A stretch of DNA of 64,000 nt. It comes from JAAXGX01 sp965203565 (GTDB taxonomy: Bacteria; Acidobacteriota; Vicinamibacteria; Vicinamibacterales; UBA8438). The position numbers were made by a program, and so were the translations under genes. The stretch lies in contig OZ241896.1 of assembly GCA_965203565.1 (NCBI GenBank), positions 248,001-312,000 of the forward strand, in the 5' to 3' direction. Every line of letters begins with the position of its first letter. Positions within the stretch are counted from its first letter, which is position 1. The notes under the pieces are model-generated. The model was not told the DNA's origin, made no database searches, and saw only the letters and a program-made list of their open reading frames with translations. Of this stretch, positions 9,024-21,085 are shown in pieces.

Positions 9024-9183
9024 CAGCCCGTGGCGGAGGTCCCCGCCGCATTCGAGCGGCGATGCATCCCGCCTGACGGCGTTGTTCGTCGGTTGCGTAT
9101 GCCCAATATGCGCCCTCCTCACGTCTTGTCAGCCGGGCGCCTCACCGCTCTCGGCGCCCCGCGGGGGTTCCCACCACGGGCTC
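9024..9183 (+). mobile_element. MITE-like element, copy 1
   Basis: A 160-base element with terminal inverted repeats (CAGCCCGTGG at the left, CCACGGGCT at the right). It is flanked by a perfect 4-base direct repeat CTAC (9020-9023 and 9184-9187), the footprint of transposition. Internal hairpin CGCCGC-ATTCGA-GCGGCG: the central C:G pair replaces the T:A pair found in the other copies, so the stem is conserved by compensation. A second long inverted repeat (CCCGCCTGAC against GTCAGCCGGG) encloses a small GCGTAT/ATATGC hairpin. It contains no transposase. It lies between glcD and the M64 gene, whose TAG stop is inside the right-hand direct repeat. Confidence 0.85.
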
Positions 9184-10647
9184 CTACGGTCTCGAATACT
9201 GATCGATGACGCGCGAGATGGCTCGCCGGCAGACCCGGCAGAACCCGACCGGGTTCCGGGTGAACATGATGCAGTCGATCTCCGGCCGGTAGAGGCCGGT
9301 CGGCTCGTACGACGCGCCTTCGAACGCGCCGACCTTCCCGGCGTGCGCCATCCCCTGCAGCAGGGCCGTTTCACGCTCCATCTGCGCGGTGAACAGCGCG
9401 TCCATCTCCGCTTCGGGCGCGCCTTCCATCCGCAACGCACGGCGCTCGCGCAGCGCCGCGGCGCTGCCGGCCTCGAACGCCTCCTTGTCCCACGGGGTCG
9501 GCAGCGGCGCGCCGGCGTCGACCAGATCGCCCCACTTGAGGTTCTCCGGGTCGTGCAGCGCCGTCACGTTCGGCTCCCACGGCTCCGGGTGACGGGCGGC
9601 GCCGGTCTCGTACGCCACGTCGGACGTGTAGTACTCGTCGGCCAGTCCCGCAAAATGATGGCCGAACTCGTGGATGAAGACGTACTCGGCGAAACCGGTG
9701 TCGGCCGCCGCCGTCGCCTGGAAGTTGAAGATCCCTCCCCCGCCGTACTGCGCCTCGTTGACCAGGATCTCGAGGAACTCGTACGGGGCGGCGGACGCTG
9801 CGTCGCGCAGCGCGCGGTTGTCGTACGTCAGCACGTACCGTTCCGAGTCGAAGACGTTGTACTCGGCTGACAGCGGCGTCCGCCGGAACTCCAGCGCGCG
9901 CGGCCGGCTCACGCCCGAACGGGTCGACGGAAGGTCGAGCCCCCGGACGTTGAAGTCGGACCGCCGGCTCCGGAACGGCTCCTCCTCGAACAGGGCGTCG
10001 ACCAGCCGCCTGGCGTCGGCATGGAACTTCGGCAGGTCGGCTTCGGCGTACCCTTCGCCGAGCACGAGCAGGTCGACCTTCCCGGCCGGCGGGCCGCTTT
10101 CCTGGAGGGTCCAGACGTCGCCGATCGGCGCACGGTCGGCCGGGTTGACGAACCGGGAGTCCGGATCGACGACGGTCGACCAGATCTCGTGAAAGCTGTT
10201 CTCGGCGTCGCGCACCTTCAGCACGACCTGCACCGGCCGCCGCGGCCACGGGAACCGCAACGATTCGTGGAACGTCCGGTGCAGCCGCCGCGCCTCCGGC
10301 GTCGTTTCCCATTCGCCGTAGATCGACGCAAACCCGCGCGAGTAGATCGCCCGGTTGGTCCGGCGGTCGATCACCTCGAACAGGTACTTCCCCAGGTTGA
10401 GATCGTCGATCAGGCGCGTGCGGCTTCCGGCCCACGGGCCGTCGGAAACTATCCGGTCCAGGCCGAAGATTTCCGTCCCGAGGCCGCCGGAGTGGAAATA
10501 ATCGACGCGCATCGTCTTGTCGACGAAGTGGGCGTCGAACGCGCCCGTGGCGGCGCCCTGGGCGGCGGCCGGTCCCCGTCCGCCGTGGACGATCACGCAG
10601 ACGGCGACGAGCGAGACGCACACGATCCACCGGAAGAGAACGGCCAT
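9184..10647 (-). CDS. Secreted M64-family (IgA-protease-like) zinc metallopeptidase
   Basis: About 487 residues from the ATG at 10647, which begins a clear signal peptide (MAVLFRWIVCVSLVAVCVIV, then a cleavage region near PAAAQG). A TTG nine codons earlier is an alternative start but would overlap the previous gene. The zinc site HEFGHHFAGLADEYY around residues 326-340 is the M64 hallmark (HEXXH with a downstream Asp/Glu). Upstream, an M64 N-terminal beta-domain with VDLLVLGEGYAEADLPKF (about residue 190) is visible. Probably exported to the periplasm or outside. Its stop codon is carried by the direct repeat of MITE copy 1, and the element forms its immediate 3' region. Confidence 0.88.
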   Translation of the reverse strand: MAVLFRWIVCVSLVAVCVIVHGGRGPAAAQGAATGAFDAHFVDKTMRVDYFHSGGLGTEIFGLDRIVSDGPWAGSRTRLIDDLNLGKYLFEVIDRRTNRAIYSRGFASIYGEWETTPEARRLHRTFHESLRFPWPRRPVQVVLKVRDAENSFHEIWSTVVDPDSRFVNPADRAPIGDVWTLQESGPPAGKVDLLVLGEGYAEADLPKFHADARRLVDALFEEEPFRSRRSDFNVRGLDLPSTRSGVSRPRALEFRRTPLSAEYNVFDSERYVLTYDNRALRDAASAAPYEFLEILVNEAQYGGGGIFNFQATAAADTGFAEYVFIHEFGHHFAGLADEYYTSDVAYETGAARHPEPWEPNVTALHDPENLKWGDLVDAGAPLPTPWDKEAFEAGSAAALRERRALRMEGAPEAEMDALFTAQMERETALLQGMAHAGKVGAFEGASYEPTGLYRPEIDCIMFTRNPVGFCRVCRRAISRVIDQYSRP

Positions 10648-10657
10648 GGAACGTATT

Positions 10658-11368
10658 CTAATCGCTGACGGCAAGCTCTCCGGGCACGATCGGCCGGGTG
10701 CGCGGGAGCTTGCCGCGGTGCGCCAGCCAGCCGACGAACCCCAGCACCCCGACGAACGCGGTGAGCTTCACGGCGTCGGCGGAGCGGGTCGCCGGCAGCG
10801 CCGCCCACAGCAGCCAGAGCACCGGCTGCGCCAGGCAGACGGCCCACACCGACCCGTAGAAGCAGCGCCGCTCGCGCCCCTCTCCCCTGGTCGAGCGCTT
10901 GACGCGCGGCAACACGCCCGCCGCGCCCAGGATCCAGATCGTGGCCGCCATCGGGAAGTAGGCGGCGTCGTAGAGCTGTCGCAGGCGCCATCCGCCGGTC
11001 GCGACGGCGGCGATCAGCCCGCCCAGGTTGAGCAGCCCGAACGTGACGACCGCGCTCCAGGCCAGCGTGTAGCAGACGCGCCGGTACAGCGGATTCGGCT
11101 TGTCTTCGGTGAAACGGATGATGTACGGACGAGGCTCCACGCCCGGCAGGCGGCCGCGCCATCCGGCCGCGCCGGTCGCCAGCAGCACGACGCCCAGCCA
11201 GGCCGCCATGCGCCGATCGAAACCGCGCTCGAACAGGTCGAACGTGAGCGGGCCGGGGGTGATGAAACAGACCCAGATCCAGATCGGCCAGTGCGCGAGA
11301 CGATAGCCGAGCTTGTTCCGCTTGCGGATCTTTCGCTGGCTGGCCAGCTCGACCGGAACGTCGTTCAC
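10658..11368 (-). CDS. Six-TM integral membrane protein of unknown function
   Basis: 236 residues from a GTG start that overlaps the TGA of the upstream GGDEF gene (GTGA), indicating translational coupling. Six hydrophobic segments are apparent, starting with WPIWIWVCFITPGPLTFDLF and ending with LTAFVGVLGFVGWLA. A basic N-terminal region (RKIRKRNKLGYR) suggests a cytoplasmic N-terminus. I do not recognise a named family. The coupling with a diguanylate cyclase may mean a membrane partner or a shared stress or sensing role, but this is only inferred from order. The M64 peptidase follows eleven bases later. Confidence 0.75.
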   Translation of the reverse strand: MNDVPVELASQRKIRKRNKLGYRLAHWPIWIWVCFITPGPLTFDLFERGFDRRMAAWLGVVLLATGAAGWRGRLPGVEPRPYIIRFTEDKPNPLYRRVCYTLAWSAVVTFGLLNLGGLIAAVATGGWRLRQLYDAAYFPMAATIWILGAAGVLPRVKRSTRGEGRERRCFYGSVWAVCLAQPVLWLLWAALPATRSADAVKLTAFVGVLGFVGWLAHRGKLPRTRPIVPGELAVSD

Positions 11369-12357
11369 GGCTGCTCTCCGCCTCCGGCAGGGTCTCCCGT
11401 CCCGAACTCGTCCGGTGCGCATCGGGCTTGCGACTGTTTCCATTCGTCGCGCCACACGCGCACGGCGTCGCGTCCGTCGCGCTTGGCGCGATACATCGCC
11501 GCGTCGGCGCGGGCGAGCAGCGCCTCGGCGTCCAGCTCTCCCGGCATCGCGGTGCTGACGCCGAGGCTGGCGGTCACGGAAACCGAGCCGCCCCGCCACG
11601 GGACCGCTTGCCGCGACAGGTTGCGGCGCAGCGCTCCCGCCACGTGCACCGCGCCGTCGAGCGGCGTTTCCGGCAGCAGGACGACGAACTCGTCTCCACC
11701 GTACCGGCACCGCAGGTCGCTCCCGCGCAGCGCGTCCTTCATGGCGGCGCCCACGGTCGCCAACACCGTGTCGCCGAGCGGATGCCCGTAACGGTCGTTC
11801 AACTGCTTGAAACGATCGAGGTCGACGAAGATCAGCGAAACCGGTTGTTTCGACCGCCGGGCCCTGTGCAGCTCCGCACCGATCAGATCCAGTCCGTGCT
11901 GCTTCGTCAGGCAACCGGTGAGCAGGTCGACGGCGCTGCGCTCGCGAACCTGCTGCGCCAACTGCGCGTTACGAACGGAAAGCCCCGCCAGCGACGCCGC
12001 GACCCGCAGCACGCGGCGCTGAAGGACGGTCAGCGGCCGCGGGCGGCCGCCGCCCGACCGTCCCACACTGATCTGACCGACGAACGCCTCTCCGACGCGC
12101 ATCGGAAAGGTCTCCCGGCGCGACAGACAGGCGTCCGGGCCCCGGAATCCTTCCGGCGAAACGTCGGCCTCCGCCCGTGCGTCGTCCGCCGAACGATCAT
12201 CGACGACCGACCGGCCGCCACCCCGGACGGTCACCCGGACATCGAGGCGGCCGACCACCGGGCGCAGACGCTCGATCAGCTTCAGGCGGATCGCTTCCGG
12301 ATCTGCGGTCGCGCCAAGATCCTCTCCGAATCGGGCGAGCTGCTCGAGTTCGCGCAC
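11365..12357 (-). CDS. GGDEF-domain diguanylate cyclase
   Basis: 330 residues from a GTG start. An N-terminal GAF-like region (about residues 10-130) is followed by a complete GGDEF domain (about 145-310) with the intact active-site RYGGDEF at residues 218-224 and VDLDRFKQLND for metal binding, so it should make cyclic di-GMP. No RxxD inhibitory site is obvious directly upstream of GGDEF. The frame stays open upstream of the GTG without another start, and no good ribosome site precedes the GTG, so the protein could have lost an N-terminal part: the first residues look like the middle of a helix. The rRNA operon terminator lies about 50 bases upstream. Confidence 0.85.
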   Translation of the reverse strand: MRELEQLARFGEDLGATADPEAIRLKLIERLRPVVGRLDVRVTVRGGGRSVVDDRSADDARAEADVSPEGFRGPDACLSRRETFPMRVGEAFVGQISVGRSGGGRPRPLTVLQRRVLRVAASLAGLSVRNAQLAQQVRERSAVDLLTGCLTKQHGLDLIGAELHRARRSKQPVSLIFVDLDRFKQLNDRYGHPLGDTVLATVGAAMKDALRGSDLRCRYGGDEFVVLLPETPLDGAVHVAGALRRNLSRQAVPWRGGSVSVTASLGVSTAMPGELDAEALLARADAAMYRAKRDGRDAVRVWRDEWKQSQARCAPDEFGTGDPAGGGEQP

Positions 12358-12405
12358 CTGCTCATGCCTCGGCCGCGGGCAGTCAGGGCCCCGTACACGC
12401 GAACA

Positions 12406-12428
12406 CCCGAGACCGCACCGGCCTCGGG
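12406..12428 (-). terminator. Putative rRNA operon terminator hairpin
   Basis: On the minus strand, 12 bases past the 5S 3' end, a nine-base-pair stem CCCGAGGCC / GGTCTCGGG with a five-base loop is followed by TGTTCG. The T-run is weak, but its position directly after the 5S gene fits the operon terminator. Confidence 0.5.
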
Positions 12429-12439
12429 CGTCAAGAAAA

Positions 12440-12557
12440 TCCCGGCGGCGACCTACTCTCCCACGGAGTCACCCCCGCAGTACCATCGGCGGAAGAGGGC
12501 TTAACTGCCGTGTTCGGTATGGGAACGGGTGTTTCCCCTCCCCTATGGCCACCGGGA
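12440..12557 (-). rRNA. rrf: 5S ribosomal RNA
   Basis: About 118 bases. The terminal stem TCCCGGTGG / CCGCCGGGA closes the molecule, and the conserved internal region with CCCATACCGAACACGGCAG is present on the minus strand. It is the last gene of the rRNA operon. Confidence 0.96.
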
Positions 12558-12651
12558 AACAAAAACCGAACCCCGCACATCCGGCGGGCGCCCGGCCCCC
12601 CGGCCGGACGCGGCATCCGCCGCGCTCCGCCGGGGAAATCGTGTCAAAGAT

Positions 12652-12681
12652 CAACTGAATACTCCACAAACGGCAGCTTCC
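12652..12681 (-). other. 23S rRNA processing stem, 3' arm
   Basis: These 30 bases, just past the 23S 3' end, are the reverse complement of 15790-15819 with one mismatch. The two arms bracket the 23S gene and would form the long duplex cut by RNase III when the precursor is processed. This explains the long inverted repeat without any mobile element. Confidence 0.85.
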
Positions 12682-12705
12682 CGAGACGCAGCGACGTAAA
12701 AGAAT

Positions 12706-15700
<2,995 letters not shown>

Positions 15701-15789
15701 ATACCCGGAAGCCGACGAACTGCGGGGATTGGGAGCGATGCGCTCCCGACCTCCGAACCTCGCCGGCGTCCGAGACACTGCGTCATTAC

Positions 15790-15819
15790 GGAAGCTACCG
15801 TTTGTGGAGTATTCAGTTG
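15790..15819 (-). other. 23S rRNA processing stem, 5' arm
   Basis: Complementary to 12652-12681 over 29 of 30 positions. It lies between tRNA-Ala and the 23S 5' end in the primary transcript and would pair with the 3' arm to form the RNase III substrate. Confidence 0.85.
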
Positions 15820-15913
15820 TCAAACATCCAGTCGCCGGGGCGCTCGAAAGAGCGCGCCCTGCGAGCGCGGGCGCGCCGTCGACGACTAGCGCGCCCGCAA
15901 AACCGAAAACGCC

Positions 15914-15989
15914 TGGTGGAGAATACCGGGCTCGAACCGGCGACCTCCTGGTTGCAAACCAGGCGCTCTCCCAGCTGAGCTAATTCCCC
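15914..15989 (-). tRNA. tRNA-Ala (UGC)
   Basis: A 76-base tRNA in the 16S-23S spacer. Acceptor GGGGAAT/ATTCTCC with one G:U pair, D-arm GCTC/GAGC, anticodon stem CCTGG/CCAGG around TTTGCAA (anticodon TGC), T-arm with GGTTCGAGC, discriminator A and encoded CCA. Pairing with tRNA-Ile in the spacer is the common bacterial arrangement. Confidence 0.97.
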
Positions 15990-16034
15990 CCCAACGAGCG
16001 CCGCCCGCCGGCGCGCGGCGCCGCCGCAAGCTAG

Positions 16035-16108
16035 TGGGCCTGGGTAGATTCGAACTACCGACCCCACGCTTATCAAGCGTGTGCTCTGACCGACTGAGCT
16101 ACAGGCCC
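16035..16108 (-). tRNA. tRNA-Ile (GAU)
   Basis: A 74-base tRNA with acceptor GGGCCTG/CAGGCCC, anticodon stem CACGC/GCGTG around TTGATAA (anticodon GAT) and T-arm GGTAGTTCGAATCTACC. The discriminator A is followed by CTA rather than CCA, so the CCA tail must be added after transcription, unlike the neighbouring tRNA-Ala. Confidence 0.96.
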
Positions 16109-16168
16109 GTTCACCGCCACGCGGCGCCCGTTCCCGCCAAACCGGTCCCGGCGCGCCGCCTGACGGCC

Positions 16169-16193
16169 GGCTCCCTCAAAACCGGATAGGACG
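16169..16193 (-). other. 16S rRNA processing stem, 3' arm
   Basis: Twenty-five bases in the 16S-tRNA-Ile spacer that are the reverse complement of 18026-18050 in the leader, with three differences. The two arms bracket the 16S gene and would form its RNase III processing duplex. Confidence 0.8.
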
Positions 16194-16345
16194 CGTTCGC
16201 CTTTCGGCGACGAAATCACGCCGCTCCACGGCCCGACTTCCGTGGAAAGCCCGCCGAAGCCTGCGCTCCGGCCGGGCCGAGCACCAGATCGATCTCGAGT
16301 GTCCCGTCCGCCGCGGCCCGAAGCCGCGACGCCGGGAGGCGACTC

Positions 16346-17903
<1,558 letters not shown>

Positions 17904-18025
17904 AAAACGTGCGCCTCGGGCCGCCCTCGCGGGCTGCGCTCGGCAACTTCCAACACGAGAGCCGAACGGCTCTGCGTTGTTCAGCGTCTGTGTGTCAGGC
18001 TGATGCTCGGACGTGATTGCGTCCA

Positions 18026-18050
18026 CGTCCTATCCAGTTTTCAAGGAGCC
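18026..18050 (-). other. 16S rRNA processing stem, 5' arm
   Basis: Located in the 16S leader; complementary to 16169-16193. On the transcript strand it includes CTTGAAAACTGGATA, a sequence also seen in leaders and spacers of other bacterial rRNA operons. Confidence 0.8.
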
Positions 18051-18116
18051 GGCGCCCGCCGGATCGCCCATTCGGGCGGCCCGACTCGGCCATCCCCATC
18101 AGGGGAACCGGCACAG

Positions 18117-18143
18117 ACTATAGAACTCGCGGGCGCATGTCAA
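18117..18143 (-). promoter_or_regulatory. rRNA operon promoter
   Basis: On the minus strand a perfect -35 box TTGACA (18138-18143) and a near-perfect -10 box TATAGT (18117-18122) are separated by 15 bases, shorter than the ideal 17. The predicted start near 18110 gives a leader of about 200 bases before 16S. The -35 box lies only 25 bases past the tyrS stop codon, with no terminator between, so transcripts of the purine cluster may also run into the rRNA operon. Confidence 0.7.
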
Positions 18144-18168
18144 TCCCGGATTCGATTTCTCCGGGCGA

Positions 18169-19413
18169 TCACCCGCCGGGGCCGCTGCCCGCCTCCCCCG
18201 GCCGGGGCCGGACCCGGACGAACCGCCGCTTGCCGACCTGGAGCACGAACGGCGGGCGGCGCGGCGGAATCCGGGTCCAGCGGTCCGCGATCCGATCCCC
18301 GTCGATCCGGACGCTGCCCTGGCCGATCAGCCGGGCGGCCGCGGCGCTCGACTCGGCGAAGCCGCACTCGATCATCAACCGGGTGAGCCGCTCGCCGCCC
18401 GCCGGCACGATCACCACCCGCTCGGCCAGATCGGTGGGCGGCGCTCCGGCGACGAACCGGCGCTCGAATTCGTCCGCCGCCGCGGCGGCCGCTTCCGGGG
18501 AGTGGAAGTCGGCGACGATCCGCTTCGCCAGATCGACCTTGGCCTGCCGCGGGTGCAGCGCGCCGTCCGCGACCGCCCTCTTCAGGGCGTCGACGGCGGC
18601 CGGCGACAGGTCGGTGAGCAGCGCGCAGTACTCCCACATCAATGCATCCGACACCGACATCACCTTGCCGAACATCTCGTCCGGCGGCTCGGTGACGCCG
18701 ACGCAGTTGCCCGCCGTCTTCGACATCTTCTCCACGCCGTCGAGACCGACCAGCAGCGGCGTCGTCATCACGACCTGCGCTTCACCTCCGAACGACGGCA
18801 TGACGTCCCGGCCGACGTTCAGGTTGAACAGCTGGTCCGTGCCGCCCAGCTCGACGTCGGCCTTCAGGTGGATCGAGTCATACGCCTGCGCCAACGGGTA
18901 CAGGAACTCGTGGATCGAGATCGGCCGGCCGGCGTCGTAGCGCCGGCGGAAGTCGCGCCGCTCGAGCATCTGCGCGACGTTGTAGCGCGCCGCCAGGCGG
19001 ATCCACTCCTCGCTCCGCAAGGCGCCCAGCCAGCGGCTGTTGAATTCCACCACGGTACGCTCCGGATCGAGCAGCTTGAAGCACTGCGCCTTGTACGTCT
19101 CGGCGTTCTCCCGGATCTGCTCCGGGCTGAGGGGCGGGCGCGTCTTCGTCCGGCCGGTCGGGTCACCGATCAGTCCGGTGAAATCGCCGATCACGAACAC
19201 CACGCGGTGGCCGAGATCCTGGAAATGCTTCATCTTCCGGACGAGAACCGTGTGGCCCAGGTGAAGGTCGGGGGCGGTCGGGTCGAACCCCACCTTGACG
19301 GTCAGCGGGACGGACGACTTGACCGACCGTTCCAGCTTCGCGCGCAACTCGGCCTCGCGGACCACGTCCACGCAGCCCTTGGCGAGGTAGGCGACCTGCT
19401 CGCCGATGGTCAT
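18169..19413 (-). CDS. tyrS: Tyrosyl-tRNA synthetase
   Basis: 414 residues, normal length. Class I synthetase that attaches tyrosine to tRNA-Tyr. The ATP-binding HLGH motif is at residues 51-54 (GFDPTAPDLHLGH) and the KMSKT loop at 229-233. A C-terminal S4 RNA-binding domain (about 345-405; ARLIGQGSVRIDGDRI) is complete. The compact spacing and KMSKT sequence fit the TyrZ-like subgroup. It is the last gene of the long purine cluster, seven bases after purN, and the rRNA promoter follows at once. Confidence 0.97.
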   Translation of the reverse strand: MTIGEQVAYLAKGCVDVVREAELRAKLERSVKSSVPLTVKVGFDPTAPDLHLGHTVLVRKMKHFQDLGHRVVFVIGDFTGLIGDPTGRTKTRPPLSPEQIRENAETYKAQCFKLLDPERTVVEFNSRWLGALRSEEWIRLAARYNVAQMLERRDFRRRYDAGRPISIHEFLYPLAQAYDSIHLKADVELGGTDQLFNLNVGRDVMPSFGGEAQVVMTTPLLVGLDGVEKMSKTAGNCVGVTEPPDEMFGKVMSVSDALMWEYCALLTDLSPAAVDALKRAVADGALHPRQAKVDLAKRIVADFHSPEAAAAAADEFERRFVAGAPPTDLAERVVIVPAGGERLTRLMIECGFAESSAAAARLIGQGSVRIDGDRIADRWTRIPPRRPPFVLQVGKRRFVRVRPRPGEAGSGPGG

Positions 19414-19420
19414 CGCACGT

Positions 19421-20029
19421 TCACTCTTCGATGAACCGCCGTCCTTCGATCCGCCAGCCGCCGTCCAGCATCACGCCGATCGCCTCCGGATAGATCCGGT
19501 GCTCCTCGGCCAGGATGCGGGCGGCGAGCGCGGCGGGGGCGTCGTCGGCGCCGACCGGCACGACCGCCTGACGCACGATCGGGCCGGCGTCGAGTTCGGG
19601 CGTGACGACGTGGACCGTCGCCCCGCTGACCTTGACGCCGTACTCCCACGCCTGAGTCTGCGCGTCGAGTCCGGGAAACGCCGGGAGCAGGGACGGGTGG
19701 ACGTTGAGGATGCGGTTGGGAAACGCCTCGACGAACCGGGCGCTCAACAGCCGCATGAACCCGGCCAGGCAGACCAGCGCCACGTCGCGCTTCTCGAGCT
19801 CGGCGACGACCGCAAGGTCGAACGCCTCACGCGATTCGTAGCTCCGGTGATCGATGTGGAGCGCCTCGACCCCCGCCCGTTTCGCACGTTCCATCCCGAA
19901 GGCGTCCGACCTGTTCGAGATGACGACGGCGATCGTGGCGTCGAGCCGTCCGGCGGCGACGGCGTCGATGATCGCCTGCAGGTTGCTGCCGCGGCCGGAG
20001 ATGAGGACGCCGATTCGTCGATTGCTCAC
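19421..20029 (-). CDS. purN: Phosphoribosylglycinamide formyltransferase 1
   Basis: 202 residues, normal for PurN. Transfers the formyl group from 10-formyl-tetrahydrofolate to GAR, giving FGAR, step three of de novo purine synthesis. Visible motifs: IGVLISGRGSNLQAIID for the phosphate site at the N-terminus, NRILNVHPSLLPAFPGLD with the catalytic Asn and His near residues 105-110, and VTPELDAGPIVRQAVVPV containing the catalytic Asp. It follows purM by 22 bases and precedes tyrS. Confidence 0.97.
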   Translation of the reverse strand: MSNRRIGVLISGRGSNLQAIIDAVAAGRLDATIAVVISNRSDAFGMERAKRAGVEALHIDHRSYESREAFDLAVVAELEKRDVALVCLAGFMRLLSARFVEAFPNRILNVHPSLLPAFPGLDAQTQAWEYGVKVSGATVHVVTPELDAGPIVRQAVVPVGADDAPAALAARILAEEHRIYPEAIGVMLDGGWRIEGRRFIEE

Positions 20030-20051
20030 CGAGCCTCCATCGATTCGCCTG

Positions 20052-21083
20052 CTAGACGTAGACGACCCGCCGGTCGCCTTCGACGACGTCGCCGATCACG
20101 GCCGCGTCCGGCTCGCCCGCCGCCGCGAACGCCGCGAGCGCCTGCTCGGCCGATTCCGAGGCCACGACGGCGACCATCCCGATCCCCATGTTGAACGTCC
20201 GGTGCATGTCGTCCTCGGGAACGCCGCCCGCGCGCCGGATGAAGTCGAACACCGGCGGCGCGGACCAGCCGTTCCGGACGATGCGGGCGGCGGTTCCCGG
20301 CGGCAGCGCCCTGGGCAGGTTGTTGGTCAGGCCGCCGCCGGTGACGTGCGCCAGCCCGCGGACCAGCCCCGGCTCGGACGCCAGCAGGGGCGACACCACC
20401 GGCAGGTACGAACGGTGGGGACGCAGCAGCTCGTCGCCGAGCCGCCGACCCAGTTCGTCCACCATCGCATCGATCCGCAGGTTCAGCTTGTCGAAGACGA
20501 TCCGCCGCACGAGCGAAAACCCGTTCGTGTGCAGCCCGGACGACGGCAGTCCTATCAGCCGGTCGCCCGGCCGGATCCCGCGTCCGTCGATCAGCCGGCC
20601 GCGGTCGACGATTCCCACGATGAAGCCGGCCAGATCGTACTCCCCGTCCGCATAGAACCCGGGCATCTCCGCCGTCTCGCCGCCCAGCAGCGCGCAGCCG
20701 TTCCGCGCGCAACCGTCGGCGACGCCCCGAACCACCGCCGCCGCGACGTCCGGCGCCAGCCGCCCGGTGGCCAGGTAGTCGAGAAAGAAGAGCGGCCGGG
20801 CGCCCTGGACCAGAACGTCGTTCACGCAGTGGTTGACCAGATCGATCCCGACCGTGTCGTGCCGGCCCGCCAGGAACGCAACCTTCAGCTTGGTGCCGAC
20901 CCCGTCGGCGCTCGCCACCAGCACCGGACGTTCGTACCGATCCAGGTCGGGCTGGAACAGGCCGCCGAAAGCGCCGATCTCCGACAGCACGCCGGGCGTG
21001 AACGTCTTCCGCGCCAGGTCGCCGATGCGGCCCACCATCCGGTTCGCCGCCGCGACGTCCACTCCCGACGATCGATAGTCCAT
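20052..21083 (-). CDS. purM: Phosphoribosylformylglycinamidine cyclo-ligase (AIR synthetase)
   Basis: 343 residues. ATP-dependent closure of FGAM to aminoimidazole ribotide, step five of purine synthesis. The start MDYRSSGVDVAAANRMV is typical; VASADGVGTKLKVAFLAGRHDTVG (in two parts) near residue 50 carries the ATP/substrate residues, followed by NDVLVQGARPLFFLDY, GCALLGGETAEMPGFY and the C-terminal AHVTGGGLTNNLPRALP. Starts two bases after the HEAT-repeat gene and is followed by purN. Confidence 0.97.
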   Translation of the reverse strand: MDYRSSGVDVAAANRMVGRIGDLARKTFTPGVLSEIGAFGGLFQPDLDRYERPVLVASADGVGTKLKVAFLAGRHDTVGIDLVNHCVNDVLVQGARPLFFLDYLATGRLAPDVAAAVVRGVADGCARNGCALLGGETAEMPGFYADGEYDLAGFIVGIVDRGRLIDGRGIRPGDRLIGLPSSGLHTNGFSLVRRIVFDKLNLRIDAMVDELGRRLGDELLRPHRSYLPVVSPLLASEPGLVRGLAHVTGGGLTNNLPRALPPGTAARIVRNGWSAPPVFDFIRRAGGVPEDDMHRTFNMGIGMVAVVASESAEQALAAFAAAGEPDAAVIGDVVEGDRRVVYV

Positions 21084-21085
21084 CG

